Source: Eleftheria terrae (GTDB lineage: Bacteria > Pseudomonadota > Gammaproteobacteria > Burkholderiales > Burkholderiaceae_C). From it: 64,000 nt of DNA. Location of the stretch: assembly GCF_030419005.1 (NCBI RefSeq), contig NZ_CP106951.1, positions 992,001-1,056,000 on the forward strand. The letters are read 5' to 3'. Position 1 is the first letter of the stretch, and the number at the start of each line of letters is the position of its first letter. Under the pieces are notes generated by a model that saw only the letters and a program-made list of their open reading frames with translations, ran no database searches and was not told where the DNA came from. This document shows, one piece after another, positions 31,180-42,177 of this stretch. The position numbers and the translations under genes are program-made.

Positions 31180-32477
31180 GCTCGTGCAATTGAAGCGGAA
31201 TTCTGCGCAGGCACTTCCTTCTCGTCCTGGCCTGCGCTCTGTTCTGTCGTGTCCGCTGAGGCGCTGGCTGCCGACGCCATGGCGTCCGGTGCAGGCAGCG
31301 TGCCCAAGGCGGCCTGGGCAATCATATGACGCAACTCGTCGAGTCCCTCGCCGCTGAGGGCGCTGACAAACACCCGCAGCGCACGCCGGTTCGGCTCGAA
31401 CTCGTAGGCATCGACGGTCGCACGCGGCCGCTGCGAGCCTTCGAGTGCGTCGAGCTTGTTGAAGACAAGCAGCTGAGGCAGCCCGTCGGCACCGATCTCG
31501 CGCAGCACCCGCTGCACTTCGTCGATCTGCTCCTGCCACACCGGGCTGGCCGCATCGACCACATGCAACAGCAGGTCGGCATCGTTGGCCTCCTGCAGCG
31601 TCGCCTGGAACGCTTCGACCAGCGTGTGCGGCAGGTCGCGGATGAAGCCGACCGTGTCGGACAGCGACACCGAGCGCTGGGCTTCGGCCAGGTAAAGCTG
31701 GCGGGTGGTGGTGTCCAGCGTCGCGAACAACTGGTTGGCCGCATACGCGCGGGCCTTCACCAGGGCGTTGAACAGCGTGGACTTGCCGGCATTGGTGTAG
31801 CCGACCAGCGAGACCCGGAAGGTGCCGCTGCGCTCACGCGAACGACGCTGCGTGTTGCGCTGCCGCTTGACCTTCTCGAGCTGGAATTTCAGGGCCTTGA
31901 TGCGGTCGCCGATCATGCGGCGATCCAGTTCGATCTGGGCTTCACCCGGGCCACCGCGGTGCCCCACGCCGCCGCGCTGGCGCTCCAGGTGGCTCCAGCG
32001 CCGCACCAGGCGCGTCGACAGGTATTGCAGCCGGGCCAGCTCGACCTGCAGCTTGCCCTCATGGCTCTGCGCGCGACGCGCGAAGATCTCCAGGATCAGG
32101 GTCGTGCGATCGGCCACCGGCACGCCGAGCACTCGCTCGAGGTTGCGCTGCTGCGCCGGTGACAGGGCTTGGTCGAACAGCACCGAGCCGGCCTGGTGGG
32201 CGCTGACGAGGAGCTTGATCTCGTCGGCCTTGCCTTCGCCGACGAACAACGCCGCGTCGGGCGCCTTGCGTTTGCAGGTCAGGCGTGCAACGGGTGTCTC
32301 GCCGGCCGATTCCGCCAGCAAGGCCAGTTCATCAAGGGTGGGATCGAAAGGCGCGCCGGCGCCGAGGTCCACGCCGACGAGGATCGTGCGGGTGGGAGTG
32401 GGTGTCGCCGTGGGGGAGGATGTCAAAGTAGGTGCCGTTGCCGAAGGCTTACATGGGGCCCGTCGCCGGGCCCTCAT
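31176..32477 (-). CDS. hflX: Ribosome-associated GTPase HflX
   Basis: HflX is a ribosome-binding GTPase that splits stalled 70S ribosomes in heat and other stress. The 433-residue protein has an N-terminal HflX domain with the glycine-rich GGVGHRGGPGE linker. The G domain follows, starting GYTNAGKSTLFNAL (about 226), with DTVGFI and NKLD. An Ala/Ser/Glu-rich tail extends the C-terminus. It starts 5 bases after the hfq stop. Confidence 0.95.
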   Translation of the reverse strand: MRARRRAPCKPSATAPTLTSSPTATPTPTRTILVGVDLGAGAPFDPTLDELALLAESAGETPVARLTCKRKAPDAALFVGEGKADEIKLLVSAHQAGSVLFDQALSPAQQRNLERVLGVPVADRTTLILEIFARRAQSHEGKLQVELARLQYLSTRLVRRWSHLERQRGGVGHRGGPGEAQIELDRRMIGDRIKALKFQLEKVKRQRNTQRRSRERSGTFRVSLVGYTNAGKSTLFNALVKARAYAANQLFATLDTTTRQLYLAEAQRSVSLSDTVGFIRDLPHTLVEAFQATLQEANDADLLLHVVDAASPVWQEQIDEVQRVLREIGADGLPQLLVFNKLDALEGSQRPRATVDAYEFEPNRRALRVFVSALSGEGLDELRHMIAQAALGTLPAPDAMASAASASADTTEQSAGQDEKEVPAQNSASIARA

Positions 32478-32482
32478 GTACT

Positions 32483-32725
32483 TCAGTTGGACTCGGTCGA
32501 TTCACCGGCGTGGAAGTTCACGGCCCGGCCGGGAACCACCGTGGAGATGGCATGCTTGTAAACCATCTGGGTCACGGTATTGCGCAAGAGCACCACATAC
32601 TGATCAAAAGACTCGATGTGGCCCTGCAGCTTGATGCCGTTCACGAGGTAGATCGAGACCGGCACATGTTCCTTGCGCAGCAGGTTCAGAAAGGGGTCTT
32701 GTAGAAGTTGCCCTTTATTGCTCAC
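32483..32725 (-). CDS. hfq: RNA chaperone Hfq
   Basis: The 80-residue Sm-like protein begins [19 protein letters not shown], with Sm1 ([20 protein letters not shown]) and Sm2 ([11 protein letters not shown]). It forms the hexameric ring that pairs small RNAs with mRNAs. The start codon is GTG at 32725, preceded by GGAG, as is usual in this order. The tail after Sm2 is short and acidic, as in betaproteobacterial Hfq. Confidence 0.97.
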   Translation of the reverse strand: MSNKGQLLQDPFLNLLRKEHVPVSIYLVNGIKLQGHIESFDQYVVLLRNTVTQMVYKHAISTVVPGRAVNFHAGESTESN

Positions 32726-32794
32726 GATATGCTCCGTGTTGAAAGTTTTGGAACCCGGACGTTAACACAGGCCCCTACCCCTCCCGGCAAATCC

Positions 32795-34135
32795 TTACGA
32801 ATCCTTATCTGTGAAGGGGTTGCGGGACGATTTCAACTCGATGCGCAAGGGGGTGCCCACCAGCTTGAAGTGCTCGCGGAAGCGGCCTTCCAGGTAGCGC
32901 TTGTAGGCATCCGTGATGTGCTCCAGCGAGTTGCCATGCACCACGATCAAGGGTGGGTTCATGCCGCCCTGGTGCGCATAGCGCAGCTTGGGACGGAACA
33001 TGCCGGCGCGCTTGGGCGCCTGGTGCTCCACCGCCTCGTGCACCAGGCGGGTCAGCACCGGGGTCGACATCTTCTTGAAGGCCGAGGCATGCGCGTCGGC
33101 AATCGCCTTCCACAGCGGGCCCAGGCCCTGCCGCTTGAGGGCCGAAATGTTGATCATCGGCGCGAACTTCAGGAAGGCCAGGCGTTGCGCGACCGAGCGC
33201 TCCAGCATCTGGCGCTGGTAGTCGTCCACCGCATCCCACTTGTTGAGCGCGAGCACCACCGCGCGGCCGCTGTCGAGGATGTAGCCGGCGATGTGGGCAT
33301 CCTGGTCGGTCACGCCCTGCGTGGCATCGAGCAGCAGCACGACCACGTTGGCTTCGGAGATGGCCTGCAGCGTCTTGACCACCGAGAACTTCTCGATCGC
33401 CTCGAACACCTTGCCCTTGCGCCGTAGCCCGGCGGTGTCGATCAGCTCGAAGCGCTGGCCATCACGCTCGAAGGGCACGCTGATGGCATCGCGCGTGGTG
33501 CCCGGCATGTCGAAGGCGATCAGCCGCTCCTCGCCCAGCCAGGTGTTGATGAGCGTGGACTTGCCGACGTTGGGCCGACCGGCCACCGCCAGCTTGATGA
33601 CGAGGCCGGGATCAGGCGCCTCGGCCTCTTCCTCGTCCTCGAAGAAGAACGGCTCCAGGGCGGCTTCGATCAGGCTGCGGATGCCCTGCCCATGCGCGGC
33701 CGAGACGGCCATCGGCTCGCCCATGCCCAGTTCGTGGAACTCGGCCAGCAGCGGCGAGTCGGCCATGCCCTCGGCCTTGTTGACCGCCAGCACCACCCGC
33801 TTGTTGACCGAGCGCAGGTAGCGGGCAATGTCCTGGTCCTGGGCCGACAGGCCGGCCCGCACATCGAGCACGAAGATGACGGCATCGGCCTCGGCGACGG
33901 CCTGGCGCGTCTGCTTGGCCATTTCCTTGACGATGCCGGTGGACGAGTCGGGCTCGAAGCCACCCGTGTCGATCACGATGAACTCGCGGTCGCCCAGCCG
34001 GCCGTCGCCATAGTGGCGGTCGCGCGTCAGGCCGGCGAAGTCGGCCACGATGGCGTCGCGCGACTTCGTCATCCGGTTGAACAGCGTCGACTTGCCGACG
34101 TTGGGTCGCCCGACCAGGGCAATGACAGGTTTCAT
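32795..34135 (-). CDS. der: Ribosome biogenesis GTPase Der (EngA)
   Basis: Der has two tandem G domains, each starting with GRPNVGKST (about residues 8-16 and 186-194), and a C-terminal KH-like domain. It is essential for 50S subunit maturation. The protein has 446 residues from the ATG at 34135; a TTG two codons upstream is less likely. It is followed 69 bases downstream by hfq. Confidence 0.96.
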   Translation of the reverse strand: MKPVIALVGRPNVGKSTLFNRMTKSRDAIVADFAGLTRDRHYGDGRLGDREFIVIDTGGFEPDSSTGIVKEMAKQTRQAVAEADAVIFVLDVRAGLSAQDQDIARYLRSVNKRVVLAVNKAEGMADSPLLAEFHELGMGEPMAVSAAHGQGIRSLIEAALEPFFFEDEEEAEAPDPGLVIKLAVAGRPNVGKSTLINTWLGEERLIAFDMPGTTRDAISVPFERDGQRFELIDTAGLRRKGKVFEAIEKFSVVKTLQAISEANVVVLLLDATQGVTDQDAHIAGYILDSGRAVVLALNKWDAVDDYQRQMLERSVAQRLAFLKFAPMINISALKRQGLGPLWKAIADAHASAFKKMSTPVLTRLVHEAVEHQAPKRAGMFRPKLRYAHQGGMNPPLIVVHGNSLEHITDAYKRYLEGRFREHFKLVGTPLRIELKSSRNPFTDKDS

Positions 34136-34157
34136 CGACAACTCACTACCACTTCAC

Positions 34158-35306
34158 TCACTGCGCACTGAACGCAAACACGCCGCCGGCGCGGGTGACC
34201 ACCACCCAGGCCGAGCCGGCCAGCACCGGCGCACCCACCACGGCCGAGCCGTCGGTGGCCACGCGAGCCTGCGGCTGGCCGTCTTCCCGCGACAGCAGGT
34301 GGACATAACCTTCCGCATCGCCCACCACCACGCTGCGGCCGACCGCCAGCGGGGCCGACAAGCCACGGAAGCGGAAGCGCTCGGAGGTCCAGGCGACGTC
34401 GCCATCGGCCTGGCGATAGGCCGTCACGCGGTCGGTCGAATCGACGCCGTAGACACGCTGGCCATCGGCGTACAGGCCGGTGGAGCCGCTGGATGCCTTG
34501 CTCCACAGCAGCGTGCCGCCCTGGGCCTCGACGCAACCCACGGCCGACTGGAAGGAACGCGCACAGACGACATTGCCTTCACGGCCGGCCGGGCCGACCA
34601 GGTCAGCCAGCCGCTCCACCTCGTTGGTGCCGCGCGGCGAGGCCAGCGGCACTTCCCAGCGCACCGAGCCGCGCAGCGGGTCGATGCCGGCCAGGCGCGG
34701 GCCCTGCCCTGCCACCAGGGTGTCGCGCACCGGCAGCAGCACGCCGGGTTGCGCCAGCATCAGCGGGTCACCGGGGCGCTGCTGGCTCCACAACTTGGCG
34801 CCGCTGGCGGCATCGAAGGCATGCACCGAGCGATCGGCGGCATAGACGAACACCCGCTCGCCGGCCACCAGCGGCGCCGTCACGATGCGGGCCTTCAGCG
34901 GATAGCGCCAGGCCACCTCACCGTTACGCAGCACCACCAGTTCGTTGGCGCGCGTCACCACGGCGGTGTGGCGGCCGTCAGTGCCGACGCCGGCGCTCAG
35001 CTCGGCGCCCACCTCGGCACGCCAGAGCTCCTTGCCGCTGTCGGTCTGCAGCGCCAGCACCTTGCCGTCGCCGCTGGCCAGCACCAGCTGGTCGCCGTTG
35101 ACGACCGGGCGCAGCGGCAGCTGCTGCAGGCCACCGATGCGCTGGCTCCACAACGACTGCACGCGCACCGCGGACGGCGCCGGCGACTCCAGCGGCGTGG
35201 GCTTGGGTTTGTCAGGACCGCTGGAGCAGGCAGCCAGGGCGGCCAGCAGCCAGGCAGCGGACAACCGGCGCAGCGCGCCGGCGGGCATGAGCGGGTGCGT
35301 CTTCAT
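34158..35306 (-). CDS. bamB: Outer membrane assembly lipoprotein BamB
   Basis: The 382-residue lipoprotein has a lipobox LAALAAC with the lipidated C27. Repeated beta-propeller blades follow (PQQ/WD-like, for example GKVLALQTDSGKELWRAE). BamB binds the BamA POTRA domains and helps beta-barrel folding. The ATG overlaps the yfgM stop by one base (TGATG). The genes bamB-yfgM-hisS are adjacent, as in enterics. Confidence 0.95.
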   Translation of the reverse strand: MKTHPLMPAGALRRLSAAWLLAALAACSSGPDKPKPTPLESPAPSAVRVQSLWSQRIGGLQQLPLRPVVNGDQLVLASGDGKVLALQTDSGKELWRAEVGAELSAGVGTDGRHTAVVTRANELVVLRNGEVAWRYPLKARIVTAPLVAGERVFVYAADRSVHAFDAASGAKLWSQQRPGDPLMLAQPGVLLPVRDTLVAGQGPRLAGIDPLRGSVRWEVPLASPRGTNEVERLADLVGPAGREGNVVCARSFQSAVGCVEAQGGTLLWSKASSGSTGLYADGQRVYGVDSTDRVTAYRQADGDVAWTSERFRFRGLSAPLAVGRSVVVGDAEGYVHLLSREDGQPQARVATDGSAVVGAPVLAGSAWVVVTRAGGVFAFSAQ

Positions 35307-35977
35307 CACTCTGCGGCGGAAGCTGCGGTTTCAGGAGCCGGGGCCGCGCCGAGGGCGGTCAGCTTGGCCTCCACCAGGCGGCGGTAGTCCAGCGTCGCGG
35401 GCATGGCCTTGTAGGCTTTCTCGTACTCGGCCTGGGCGTCGGCCTTCTTGCCCTGGGCCGAGAGGATGTCGCCACGGCGGTCGGCCGCCAGTGCCTCGAA
35501 TTCCTTGGGCAGCCCGGTGGACAACAGCTTCAGCGCATCGTCATAGGCCTTCTGGTCCAGCAGCACCGCCGACAGGCGCAGGCGGGCGATGGCGCGGTAC
35601 TCGTCCTCGGAGGCGTTCTCCGCGACCCAGCTCAGCGCGCTGCGTGCGCCGTCGGCCTTGTTCTGCTGCTGCAGCACCTTGGCGGCCAGCAGGCCGGCCT
35701 GCTGGGCGTAGACGGTGCGCGGGTGGCGCTGCTTGATGTCGTCGAAGGCGCGCTGCACCTTGTCGGCGTCCTTGGCGGTGGCCGCCTGCTCCAGCTGGTC
35801 GTAGAGGGCCGCGGCCTTGATGGCCTGGTCGCGCTGCCACCAGTTCCAGCCGTTCCACGCGGCAAAGGCAGCAAGCACCAGGATCAAGGTCCAGGTGATG
35901 AGGTTGCCGTACTGCTTCCAGAAATGCTTGAGGTGCTCAAGCTGCTCTTGTTCTTCGAGGTCGAGATGGGTGGCCAT
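35306..35977 (-). CDS. YfgM-like TPR membrane protein
   Basis: The 223-residue protein starts MATHLDLEEQEQLEHLKHFW and has a single membrane segment (about 25-43). A periplasmic TPR region (about 50-205) with an Ala-rich tail follows. In E. coli YfgM attaches to the SecYEG translocon with PpiD and links to envelope chaperones. The order hisS-yfgM-bamB supports the assignment. The ATG at 35977 is used. Confidence 0.9.
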   Translation of the reverse strand: MATHLDLEEQEQLEHLKHFWKQYGNLITWTLILVLAAFAAWNGWNWWQRDQAIKAAALYDQLEQAATAKDADKVQRAFDDIKQRHPRTVYAQQAGLLAAKVLQQQNKADGARSALSWVAENASEDEYRAIARLRLSAVLLDQKAYDDALKLLSTGLPKEFEALAADRRGDILSAQGKKADAQAEYEKAYKAMPATLDYRRLVEAKLTALGAAPAPETAASAAE

Positions 35978-36004
35978 GCGGGCGTTCCAGGAAGGAAATG
36001 GGGG

Positions 36005-36025
36005 GCCGGCCGCCATGCGGCCGGC
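36005..36025. repeat. Perfect inverted repeat in the hisS-yfgM gap
   Basis: GCCGGCCGC (36005-36013) and GCGGCCGGC (36017-36025) form a perfect 9-bp stem with a 3-base loop just after the hisS stop. No T run follows on either strand, so it is not a classic terminator; it may protect the mRNA end or dampen read-through. Confidence 0.5.
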
Positions 36026-36031
36026 AGCGGA

Positions 36032-37330
36032 TTATGCGTTGCGCAGCTCGGAAGCCCACTGCGCGGCTTCACCGATGGGCAGCAGGCGTTGCTGGGCGCC
36101 GGCATCGCGCAGCGGCTTGAGCGCCACCATGCCTTGCGCCAGCTCATCGCTGCCGAACACCAGCGCATAGCGTGCACCGCTGGCATCGGCCCGCTTGAAC
36201 TGGCTCTTCATGCTGCCCTGCCCGTCCTTGCCGCCGGCGTGCATCAGTACCGACACGCCGGTTGCGCGCAGCGCCTCCAGCGTGGCAGTCACCACGCCGA
36301 GCGACTGGGCGTCGGGCACGATGGCATAGGCATCGGCCACGCGAGCCGGCGGCTCGGCGCCCAGTTCCTTCAGCAGCTCCAGCACCCGCTCCACGCCGAG
36401 GGCCCAGCCGACTGCCGGCGCCGGCTTGCCGCCGACCTGCTCGATCAGGTAGTCATAGCGGCCGCCGCCGCAGACCGTGCCCTGCGAGCCCAACCGGTCG
36501 GTGACCCACTCGAAGACGGTGAGGTTGTAGTAGTCCATGCCGCGCACCAGGCGCGGGTTGATGCGGTATTCGAGGCCGTTGGCGTCCAGCACCGCACGCA
36601 CCGCGTTGAAGTGGGCCAGCGAGGCTTCGCCAAGGAAGTCCATCAGCCGCGGTGCCGCCTCCACCAGCGCCTGCATGGCCGGGTTCTTGGTGTCGAGGAT
36701 GCGCAAGGGGTTGCTGTGCAGGCGCCGCTGGGCCTCGGCATCGAGCTGGTCGCGGTGCTCCTCGAAGTAGGCGATCAACGCCGCCCGGTGGGCACGCCGC
36801 TCCTCCGGCTGGCCGAGGCTGTTGAGTTCGAGCCGCACGTCGGTCAGCCCGATGTCGCGCCACAAGGCCCGGCACATCAGGATCAGCTCGGCATCGACGT
36901 CCGGCCCGCCGAAGCCCAGCGCCTCGGCACCCACCTGGTGGAACTGCCGATAACGACCGCGCTGCGGCTTTTCATGGCGGAACATGGGGCCCATGTAGTA
37001 GATGCGCTTGCCGCCGTCGTAGAGCAGGGAGTGCTCGGCGACCGCGCGCACCACGCCGGCGGTGTTCTCGGGTCGCAGGGTGAGCTTGTCACCGTTCATC
37101 GCGTCCTCGAAGGAGTACATCTCCTTCTCGACGATGTCGGTCACTTCGCCGAGGCCCCGCACGAACAGCGCGGTGGGCTCGACGATGGGCGTGCGCAGGT
37201 TGGCATAGCCATAGCGCTGCATCAGCGCCCGCACTTTGTCCTCGAACCACTCCCAGCGTGCCGACTCCGGCGGCAGGAGGTCGTTCATGCCCTTGACGGC
37301 CTTCAACTCGGCCTTGATCTGTTCTGCCAT
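36032..37330 (-). CDS. hisS: Histidyl-tRNA synthetase
   Basis: The 432-residue class II synthetase charges tRNA-His. Visible blocks are [11 protein letters not shown] at the N-terminus, motif 2 ([18 protein letters not shown]), the His-specific [15 protein letters not shown] and GGGRYDYLI, plus a C-terminal anticodon domain. It follows ispG, as in many proteobacteria. Confidence 0.97.
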   Translation of the reverse strand: MAEQIKAELKAVKGMNDLLPPESARWEWFEDKVRALMQRYGYANLRTPIVEPTALFVRGLGEVTDIVEKEMYSFEDAMNGDKLTLRPENTAGVVRAVAEHSLLYDGGKRIYYMGPMFRHEKPQRGRYRQFHQVGAEALGFGGPDVDAELILMCRALWRDIGLTDVRLELNSLGQPEERRAHRAALIAYFEEHRDQLDAEAQRRLHSNPLRILDTKNPAMQALVEAAPRLMDFLGEASLAHFNAVRAVLDANGLEYRINPRLVRGMDYYNLTVFEWVTDRLGSQGTVCGGGRYDYLIEQVGGKPAPAVGWALGVERVLELLKELGAEPPARVADAYAIVPDAQSLGVVTATLEALRATGVSVLMHAGGKDGQGSMKSQFKRADASGARYALVFGSDELAQGMVALKPLRDAGAQQRLLPIGEAAQWASELRNA

Positions 37331-37351
37331 CTTGTCTTGAAGTGCTTGCCG

Positions 37352-37371
37352 GGCCCGGCGAGCGCCGGGCC
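37352..37371. repeat. Inverted repeat in the ispG-hisS gap
   Basis: GGCCCGGC (37352-37359) and GCCGGGCC (37364-37371) form an 8-bp stem with a 4-base loop between ispG and hisS. There is no following T run, so a role as terminator is doubtful. Confidence 0.45.
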
Positions 37372-37403
37372 TGCGGGGACGGCGCCTGCGCGCCGCCGGA
37401 ATG

Positions 37404-38690
37404 TCAGGCGACGCTCGCCGCCGCGCCGTAGCGACGCTCGATGTAGTCCTCGACGATGCGCTGGAACTCCGCGGCGATGCCGTCGCCGCGCAAGGTCAGG
37501 GCCTTCTCGCCGTCGATGAAGACGGGAGCGGCCGGCGCCTCGCCATTGCCAGGCAGGCTGATGCCGATGTCGGCATGCTTGCTTTCGCCCGGGCCGTTGA
37601 CGATGCAGCCCATCACCGCGACCTTCATGGTCTCGACACCGGGATAGCGGGCCTTCCACAGCGGCATCTGCCGGCGCAGGTAGTCGTCGATCTGCTTGGC
37701 CAGCTCCTGGAAGGTGGTGCTGGTGGTGCGGCCGCAGCCCGGGCAGGCCGTCACGCTGGGCACGAAGGCACGCAGGCCGAGGGACTGCAGGATCTCCATC
37801 GCCACCACCACTTCCTGGGTGCGCGCCTCGCCGGGCTGCGGGGTCAGCGAAACCCGGATGGTGTCGCCGATGCCTTCCTGCAGCAGCAGCGCCAGCGCCG
37901 CGGTGGAAGCCACCGTGCCCTTGGTGCCCATGCCGGCCTCGGTCAGGCCCAGGTGCAGCGGATAGTCGCAGCGCGCCGCCAGAGCGCGGTAGACCGACAC
38001 CAGGTCCTGCACGCCACTGACCTTGCACGAGAGCAGCACCTGCTCGCCGCGCATGCCCAGCTCCTCGGCACGCCGGGCGGATTCGATGGCCGAGGTCACC
38101 AGCGCCTGGTACATCACCTGCTTGGCGTCCCAGGGACGTGCACGGCGGGAGTTCTCGTCCATCAGCGAGGCGAGCAGCTCCTGGTCCAGGCTGCCCCAGT
38201 TGACGCCGATGCGCACCGGCTTGTCATGGCGGATGGCGGCTTCGATCATCTGGGCGAACTGCCGATCGCGCTTGTCACCCTTGCCGACGTTGCCGGGGTT
38301 GATGCGGTACTTGGACAAGGCCTCGGCGCAAGCGGGATGCTCGGTGAGCAGCTTGTGGCCGTTGTAGTGGAAGTCGCCGATCAGCGGCACCACGATGCCC
38401 ATGCGGTCGAGCTGATCGCGGATGGCCGGCACGGCCTCCGCCGCCTCGGGCGTGTTGACGGTCAGGCGCACCATCTCGGAGCCGGCCAGCGCCAGCTCCT
38501 TGATCTGGATGGCGGTCTCGATGACGTCTACCGTGTCGGTGTTGGTCATCGACTGCACGCGCACCGGCGCATCCCCGCCCACCGTCACGACATGCTCGCC
38601 CCAGCGGATGTGCGCCTGCCGGCTGCGGCGCGGCGCCGGCTGCGCCGGAGGGATGAAGAGGGGGTCGGTGGACATCGGGAAGTCTTCCAT
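37404..38690 (-). CDS. ispG: 4-hydroxy-3-methylbut-2-enyl diphosphate synthase
   Basis: IspG reduces MEcPP to HMBPP in the non-mevalonate pathway using a [4Fe-4S] cluster. The 428-residue protein shows [11 protein letters not shown] at the N-terminus and the cluster cysteines in [10 protein letters not shown] (about 315-325) and GCIVNGPGE (about 353). The first ATG at 38690 is used; one at 38675 is possible. Dxr of the same pathway is at 11350. Confidence 0.96.
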   Translation of the reverse strand: MEDFPMSTDPLFIPPAQPAPRRSRQAHIRWGEHVVTVGGDAPVRVQSMTNTDTVDVIETAIQIKELALAGSEMVRLTVNTPEAAEAVPAIRDQLDRMGIVVPLIGDFHYNGHKLLTEHPACAEALSKYRINPGNVGKGDKRDRQFAQMIEAAIRHDKPVRIGVNWGSLDQELLASLMDENSRRARPWDAKQVMYQALVTSAIESARRAEELGMRGEQVLLSCKVSGVQDLVSVYRALAARCDYPLHLGLTEAGMGTKGTVASTAALALLLQEGIGDTIRVSLTPQPGEARTQEVVVAMEILQSLGLRAFVPSVTACPGCGRTTSTTFQELAKQIDDYLRRQMPLWKARYPGVETMKVAVMGCIVNGPGESKHADIGISLPGNGEAPAAPVFIDGEKALTLRGDGIAAEFQRIVEDYIERRYGAAASVA

Positions 38691-38715
38691 GCGAAGGCAA
38701 ACGCGCCTGTGGGCC

Positions 38716-39618
38716 TTATTTGATCTCGAAGCGGGCGACGTTGTCGCGCGCGTAGGGTGTCAGGTCCATCGGCTGGCCGCGCACCGTGACCTCGGTGGCG
38801 CGCGCATTGCCGACCTGCACCCGCAGCGGGAAGCGGCCGTTGAGCTCCACCACCTCGCCGGCAGGGACCAGGCGCGACACCAGGGTCTTGCCGCCAGCGT
38901 CGCGCACGCTCAGCCAGCTGCTGGCCGAGACCCGCACCACCACCGGCGCGGACGGCACGGCGACATCGCTTGCAGCCGCCGCCTGCGAGGCCGCCGGCAC
39001 CGCTTGCGAGGCGACCGGATCGGCCACCAATGGGGCCGAGTGCACGGTCTCCGTGCCGCTGGCCTCGCCGGGCGGGAACACCGGCGACGTGACCGTCGTG
39101 GTGGTGGTGCCCTCCGCCGCGCCGGACGCCGAGCTTTGTGCCGGCGCCGGCGCACTGCTGCCCGTGGGCAGGCGCAGCAGGCCCGGCGGCAGCGCCCACA
39201 GGATGGCGGCGGCCACCACCAGCAACAGCGGCAGCAGCAAGGCCGGGCGCAGCAGCGACGACAGCCTGAAGCCTTCGCGGCGGCGGCCGGCGCCGTCGCG
39301 GAAGGGCTGGTTCAAGCCAATGGCCACGTGCTCCAGCCGCGACGGGGTGCCAAGTTCGGGCAGCTTGGCCAGCACCGGCACCGGGTCGATCTTCAGGAAG
39401 CGGCAGACGGCCTGGGCCAGCGCGCGCGCGAAGGTCGGATCGGGCAGCTCGTCATGCCGATCGGCCTCCAGCGCCTCCAGTTTCTGGACCGTGACCTTGA
39501 TCGAGGCCGCCAGCGCGGCGATGTGGATGCCGCTGGCCACCCGCGCGGCCTTCAGCATCTCGCCGGCGGTCTGGGACCCGTGCGGGGTCGGATGCAGGTT
39601 GCGGTCGCTGTCACTCAT
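38716..39618 (-). CDS. rodZ: RodZ-like helix-turn-helix membrane protein
   Basis: The 300-residue protein has an N-terminal Xre-type helix-turn-helix domain (about 17-85, [20 protein letters not shown]). A single membrane segment (about 123-143), an Ala/Thr/Pro-rich linker and a C-terminal DUF4115 beta domain (about 225-300) follow. RodZ anchors MreB to the envelope and shapes the rod. It overlaps pilW by 8 bases and lies upstream of ispG, the usual order. The assignment rests on architecture and position. Confidence 0.88.
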   Translation of the reverse strand: MSDSDRNLHPTPHGSQTAGEMLKAARVASGIHIAALAASIKVTVQKLEALEADRHDELPDPTFARALAQAVCRFLKIDPVPVLAKLPELGTPSRLEHVAIGLNQPFRDGAGRRREGFRLSSLLRPALLLPLLLVVAAAILWALPPGLLRLPTGSSAPAPAQSSASGAAEGTTTTTVTSPVFPPGEASGTETVHSAPLVADPVASQAVPAASQAAAASDVAVPSAPVVVRVSASSWLSVRDAGGKTLVSRLVPAGEVVELNGRFPLRVQVGNARATEVTVRGQPMDLTPYARDNVARFEIK

Positions 39619-40441
39619 CGAAGCGCCTCCGCTCGAAGTCCGCTGCCTGGCGGGATTGCGGATAGCGCTGCTTCAATTGGTTGCCGTAGTCCATTGCTCC
39701 CATCGTGTTGCCCAGCTTGTGCTCGATGCGCGAGGCCAGCCAAAGGGTCTCGGCATTGGCCAGCTGGGGGACGTTGTTGACACGCCGGATGTAGAACCGG
39801 GCGCGCTCGTATTCGCCGCGGCGGTACAGCACGTCGGCCAGGTTGACGGAGATGGCCGGGTTGGCGGGGTCCATCTCGTAGGCTCGCGCCAGGGTTTGCT
39901 CGGCCTCAGGCAGCGTGCCGGCACGTGCCTGGCAGACCCCCTTGGCGAGCAGCGTCTTGGTGACGTCGCGGTTGCGCGGCTGGGCCGCCGCCAGATCGAA
40001 CTGCGTGTTGGCGTCGTTGTAGCGGCCACGCTGGCACAGGAACCAGCCGTAGTTCTGCATCACGTCGGCATCGCGACTGTCGAGCTGCACCGCACGGCGG
40101 AAGCTCTCCTCGGCCAGCTGCTCTTCATTCAGGCTGGCATAGATCAGCCCCCGCAGGTTGTAGGCCTGCGGCATGTCGGGATCGGCCTGCAGGGCCTGCT
40201 TCAATTCGTCGAGCGCCGTGGTGGCCTGGCCCTGGCCGAAATAGGCGGAGGCCAGCTCAAGCCGGATGCGGGCGCGCTTGTGCGCCTCCGTCTCGTCGGA
40301 GGCGGTGACGATCTCGCGGCCGCTGCCGCCCCCCGGCGGCGGCAGATTGCCGCAGCCGGCCAGCCCGGCCGCCGCCAACACCAGCCACAGCGCGCGGCGC
40401 CAGCCATGAAGGACTGCACCGCCTTGCCCGCACATGGTCAT
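39611..40441 (-). CDS. pilW: Type IV pilus biogenesis lipoprotein PilW/PilF (TPR)
   Basis: The 276-residue lipoprotein has the lipobox GLAGC with C30 as lipidated residue and at least five TPR units (about 50-250, for example [14 protein letters not shown]). PilW/PilF helps the PilQ secretin assemble in the outer membrane. The ATG at 40441 overlaps the rlmN stop (ATGA). The rlmN-pilW-rodZ-ispG-hisS order is well conserved. Confidence 0.92.
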   Translation of the reverse strand: MTMCGQGGAVLHGWRRALWLVLAAAGLAGCGNLPPPGGGSGREIVTASDETEAHKRARIRLELASAYFGQGQATTALDELKQALQADPDMPQAYNLRGLIYASLNEEQLAEESFRRAVQLDSRDADVMQNYGWFLCQRGRYNDANTQFDLAAAQPRNRDVTKTLLAKGVCQARAGTLPEAEQTLARAYEMDPANPAISVNLADVLYRRGEYERARFYIRRVNNVPQLANAETLWLASRIEHKLGNTMGAMDYGNQLKQRYPQSRQAADFERRRFDE

Positions 40442-41574
40442 CTTGTCTCCTGCCGGCGCCCGCCGGTGGTCGCGTGGATGGGGATGGGCTGGCGTGTCAT
40501 GCGCTGCTGGACCCGGGTCCGGTCCTGCACCTCGCCGGCCAGCTGGCCACAGGCGGCGTCGATGTCGTCGCCGCGCGTCTTGCGCACGGTGGTGACGATG
40601 CCGGCGTCCATCAGGACCTTGGCGAAGGCCTGCACCCGGGCGCGCGGCGAGCACTTCAGCCCCGACGCCGGGAAGGGGTTGAAGGGAATCAGGTTGAGCT
40701 TGCACGACACCCGCCCGCGCAGCAGCGCGACCAGCTCATGGGCATGCGCCTCGCTGTCGTTGACACCATCGAGCATGCAGTACTCGAAGGTGATGAAGTC
40801 GCGCGGCGCGGCTTCAAGGTAGCGGTTGCAGGCGTCCAGCAGCTCGGCAATGGGGTACTTGCGGTTCAACGGCACCAGCTCGTCGCGCAGCGCATCGTTG
40901 GGCGCATGCAGCGACACGGCCAGTGCCACCGGGCAATCCTGCCGCAGCCGGTCCATGAAGGGCACGACGCCGGAGGTGGACACCGTCACACGGCGCCGCG
41001 ACAGGCCGTAGCCGTGGTCGTCCAGCATCGTGCGCAGGGCCGGCACCAGGGCCGAATAATTCTGCAGTGGCTCGCCCATGCCCATCATCACCACGTTGGT
41101 GATGGCGCGCTCGCCGGGGGCCAGTTGCAGCCGCTGCCTCAAGTGGTGCTCGGCATGCCACAGCTGGGCGAGGATTTCGCCGGTGCCCAAGTTGCGGCTG
41201 AAGCCCTGGTGGCCGGTGGAACAGAAACGACAACCCACGGCACAGCCGGCCTGCGATGAAACGCAGAGCGTGCCACGGTCGTCTTCGGGAATGAACACCG
41301 CCTCCACCGCATCGCCGGCGCCGACGTCGAACAGCCACTTGATGGTGCCGTCGCTCGAGGCCTGCTCGGTGAGGACCGGCAGGGGCCGGATTTCCGCGCT
41401 GTGCGCGAGCTTTTCGCGCAGGGACTTCGCGAGGTCGGACATCTGGGTGAAGTCCGATGCGCCTCGCTGGTGGATCCAACGGAACAGCTGGGTCGCGCGA
41501 AAGCGCTTCTCCCCCAGCTGCTCGCAGAAAGCGGCCAGTCCGTCGAGATCGTGATCAAGCAGGTTGGCCGCCAT
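40438..41574 (-). CDS. rlmN: 23S rRNA/tRNA adenine-C2 methyltransferase RlmN
   Basis: RlmN is a radical-SAM enzyme that methylates A2503 of 23S rRNA and A37 of some tRNAs. The 378-residue protein carries the cluster motif CAVGCRFC with C111, C115 and C118. The C-terminal part contains the second catalytic Cys region ([19 protein letters not shown]). It is followed directly by pilW. Confidence 0.96.
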   Translation of the reverse strand: MAANLLDHDLDGLAAFCEQLGEKRFRATQLFRWIHQRGASDFTQMSDLAKSLREKLAHSAEIRPLPVLTEQASSDGTIKWLFDVGAGDAVEAVFIPEDDRGTLCVSSQAGCAVGCRFCSTGHQGFSRNLGTGEILAQLWHAEHHLRQRLQLAPGERAITNVVMMGMGEPLQNYSALVPALRTMLDDHGYGLSRRRVTVSTSGVVPFMDRLRQDCPVALAVSLHAPNDALRDELVPLNRKYPIAELLDACNRYLEAAPRDFITFEYCMLDGVNDSEAHAHELVALLRGRVSCKLNLIPFNPFPASGLKCSPRARVQAFAKVLMDAGIVTTVRKTRGDDIDAACGQLAGEVQDRTRVQQRMTRQPIPIHATTGGRRQETR

Positions 41575-41632
41575 ATGCTCTCCTCGTTGGCGCCGCCCGC
41601 CGCAGCGGGGAGGCGCAGATGCTACGACCGCC

Positions 41633-42058
41633 TCAGCGGCTGTAGACGTTCATGCCGGGGAAGAAGAAGCCCACTTCCACAGCAGCCGTCTCGGGGGCAT
41701 CGGAGCCGTGCACGGCATTGGCGTCGATGCTGTCAGCGAAATCGGCGCGGATGGTGCCCTTGTCGGCCTTCTTCGGGTCGGTGGCGCCCATCAGCTCACG
41801 GTTCTTGGCGATCGCGCCTTCACCTTCGAGCACCTGGATCATGACCGGGCCGGAGATCATGAAGTTGACCAGGTCGTTGAAGAAGGGACGTGCCTTGTGC
41901 ACGGCATAGAACTGTTCCGCCTCAGCGCGGGACAGGTGCGCCATCTTGGCCGCGATGATTTTCAGACCCGCGCCTTCGAAGCGAGAGTAGATCTGGCCGA
42001 TCACGTTCTTGGCCACTGCATCGGGCTTGATGATCGACAGGGTGCGTTCGACCGCCAT
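41633..42058 (-). CDS. ndk: Nucleoside diphosphate kinase
   Basis: The 141-residue Ndk equalises nucleoside di- and triphosphate pools through a phosphohistidine, here H117 in NAVHGSD. The N-terminus [15 protein letters not shown] is typical. An AGGAGA precedes the ATG, and a TACAAT (42103-42098, minus strand) 40 bases upstream may be a -10 box, so the gene may start its own transcript. Confidence 0.97.
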   Translation of the reverse strand: MAVERTLSIIKPDAVAKNVIGQIYSRFEGAGLKIIAAKMAHLSRAEAEQFYAVHKARPFFNDLVNFMISGPVMIQVLEGEGAIAKNRELMGATDPKKADKGTIRADFADSIDANAVHGSDAPETAAVEVGFFFPGMNVYSR

Positions 42059-42177
42059 GAATATTCTCCTGAATTCAACTACTTGGCAAAGCTTTGCATT
42101 GTAGCGCTTGAGGCCCGGGTTTTCCCCCGCCGAGGGCGCTTTTTCCGCCCTGCGGCATGGACTTGGAGCGCCGCCCC

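Noticed and set aside
42098..42103. TACAAT boxes before ndk, scpB and hisZ as firm promoters
   Set aside because: The -10 match is good but no acceptable -35 lies 16-18 bases upstream, so they are mentioned only as possibilities in the gene entries.
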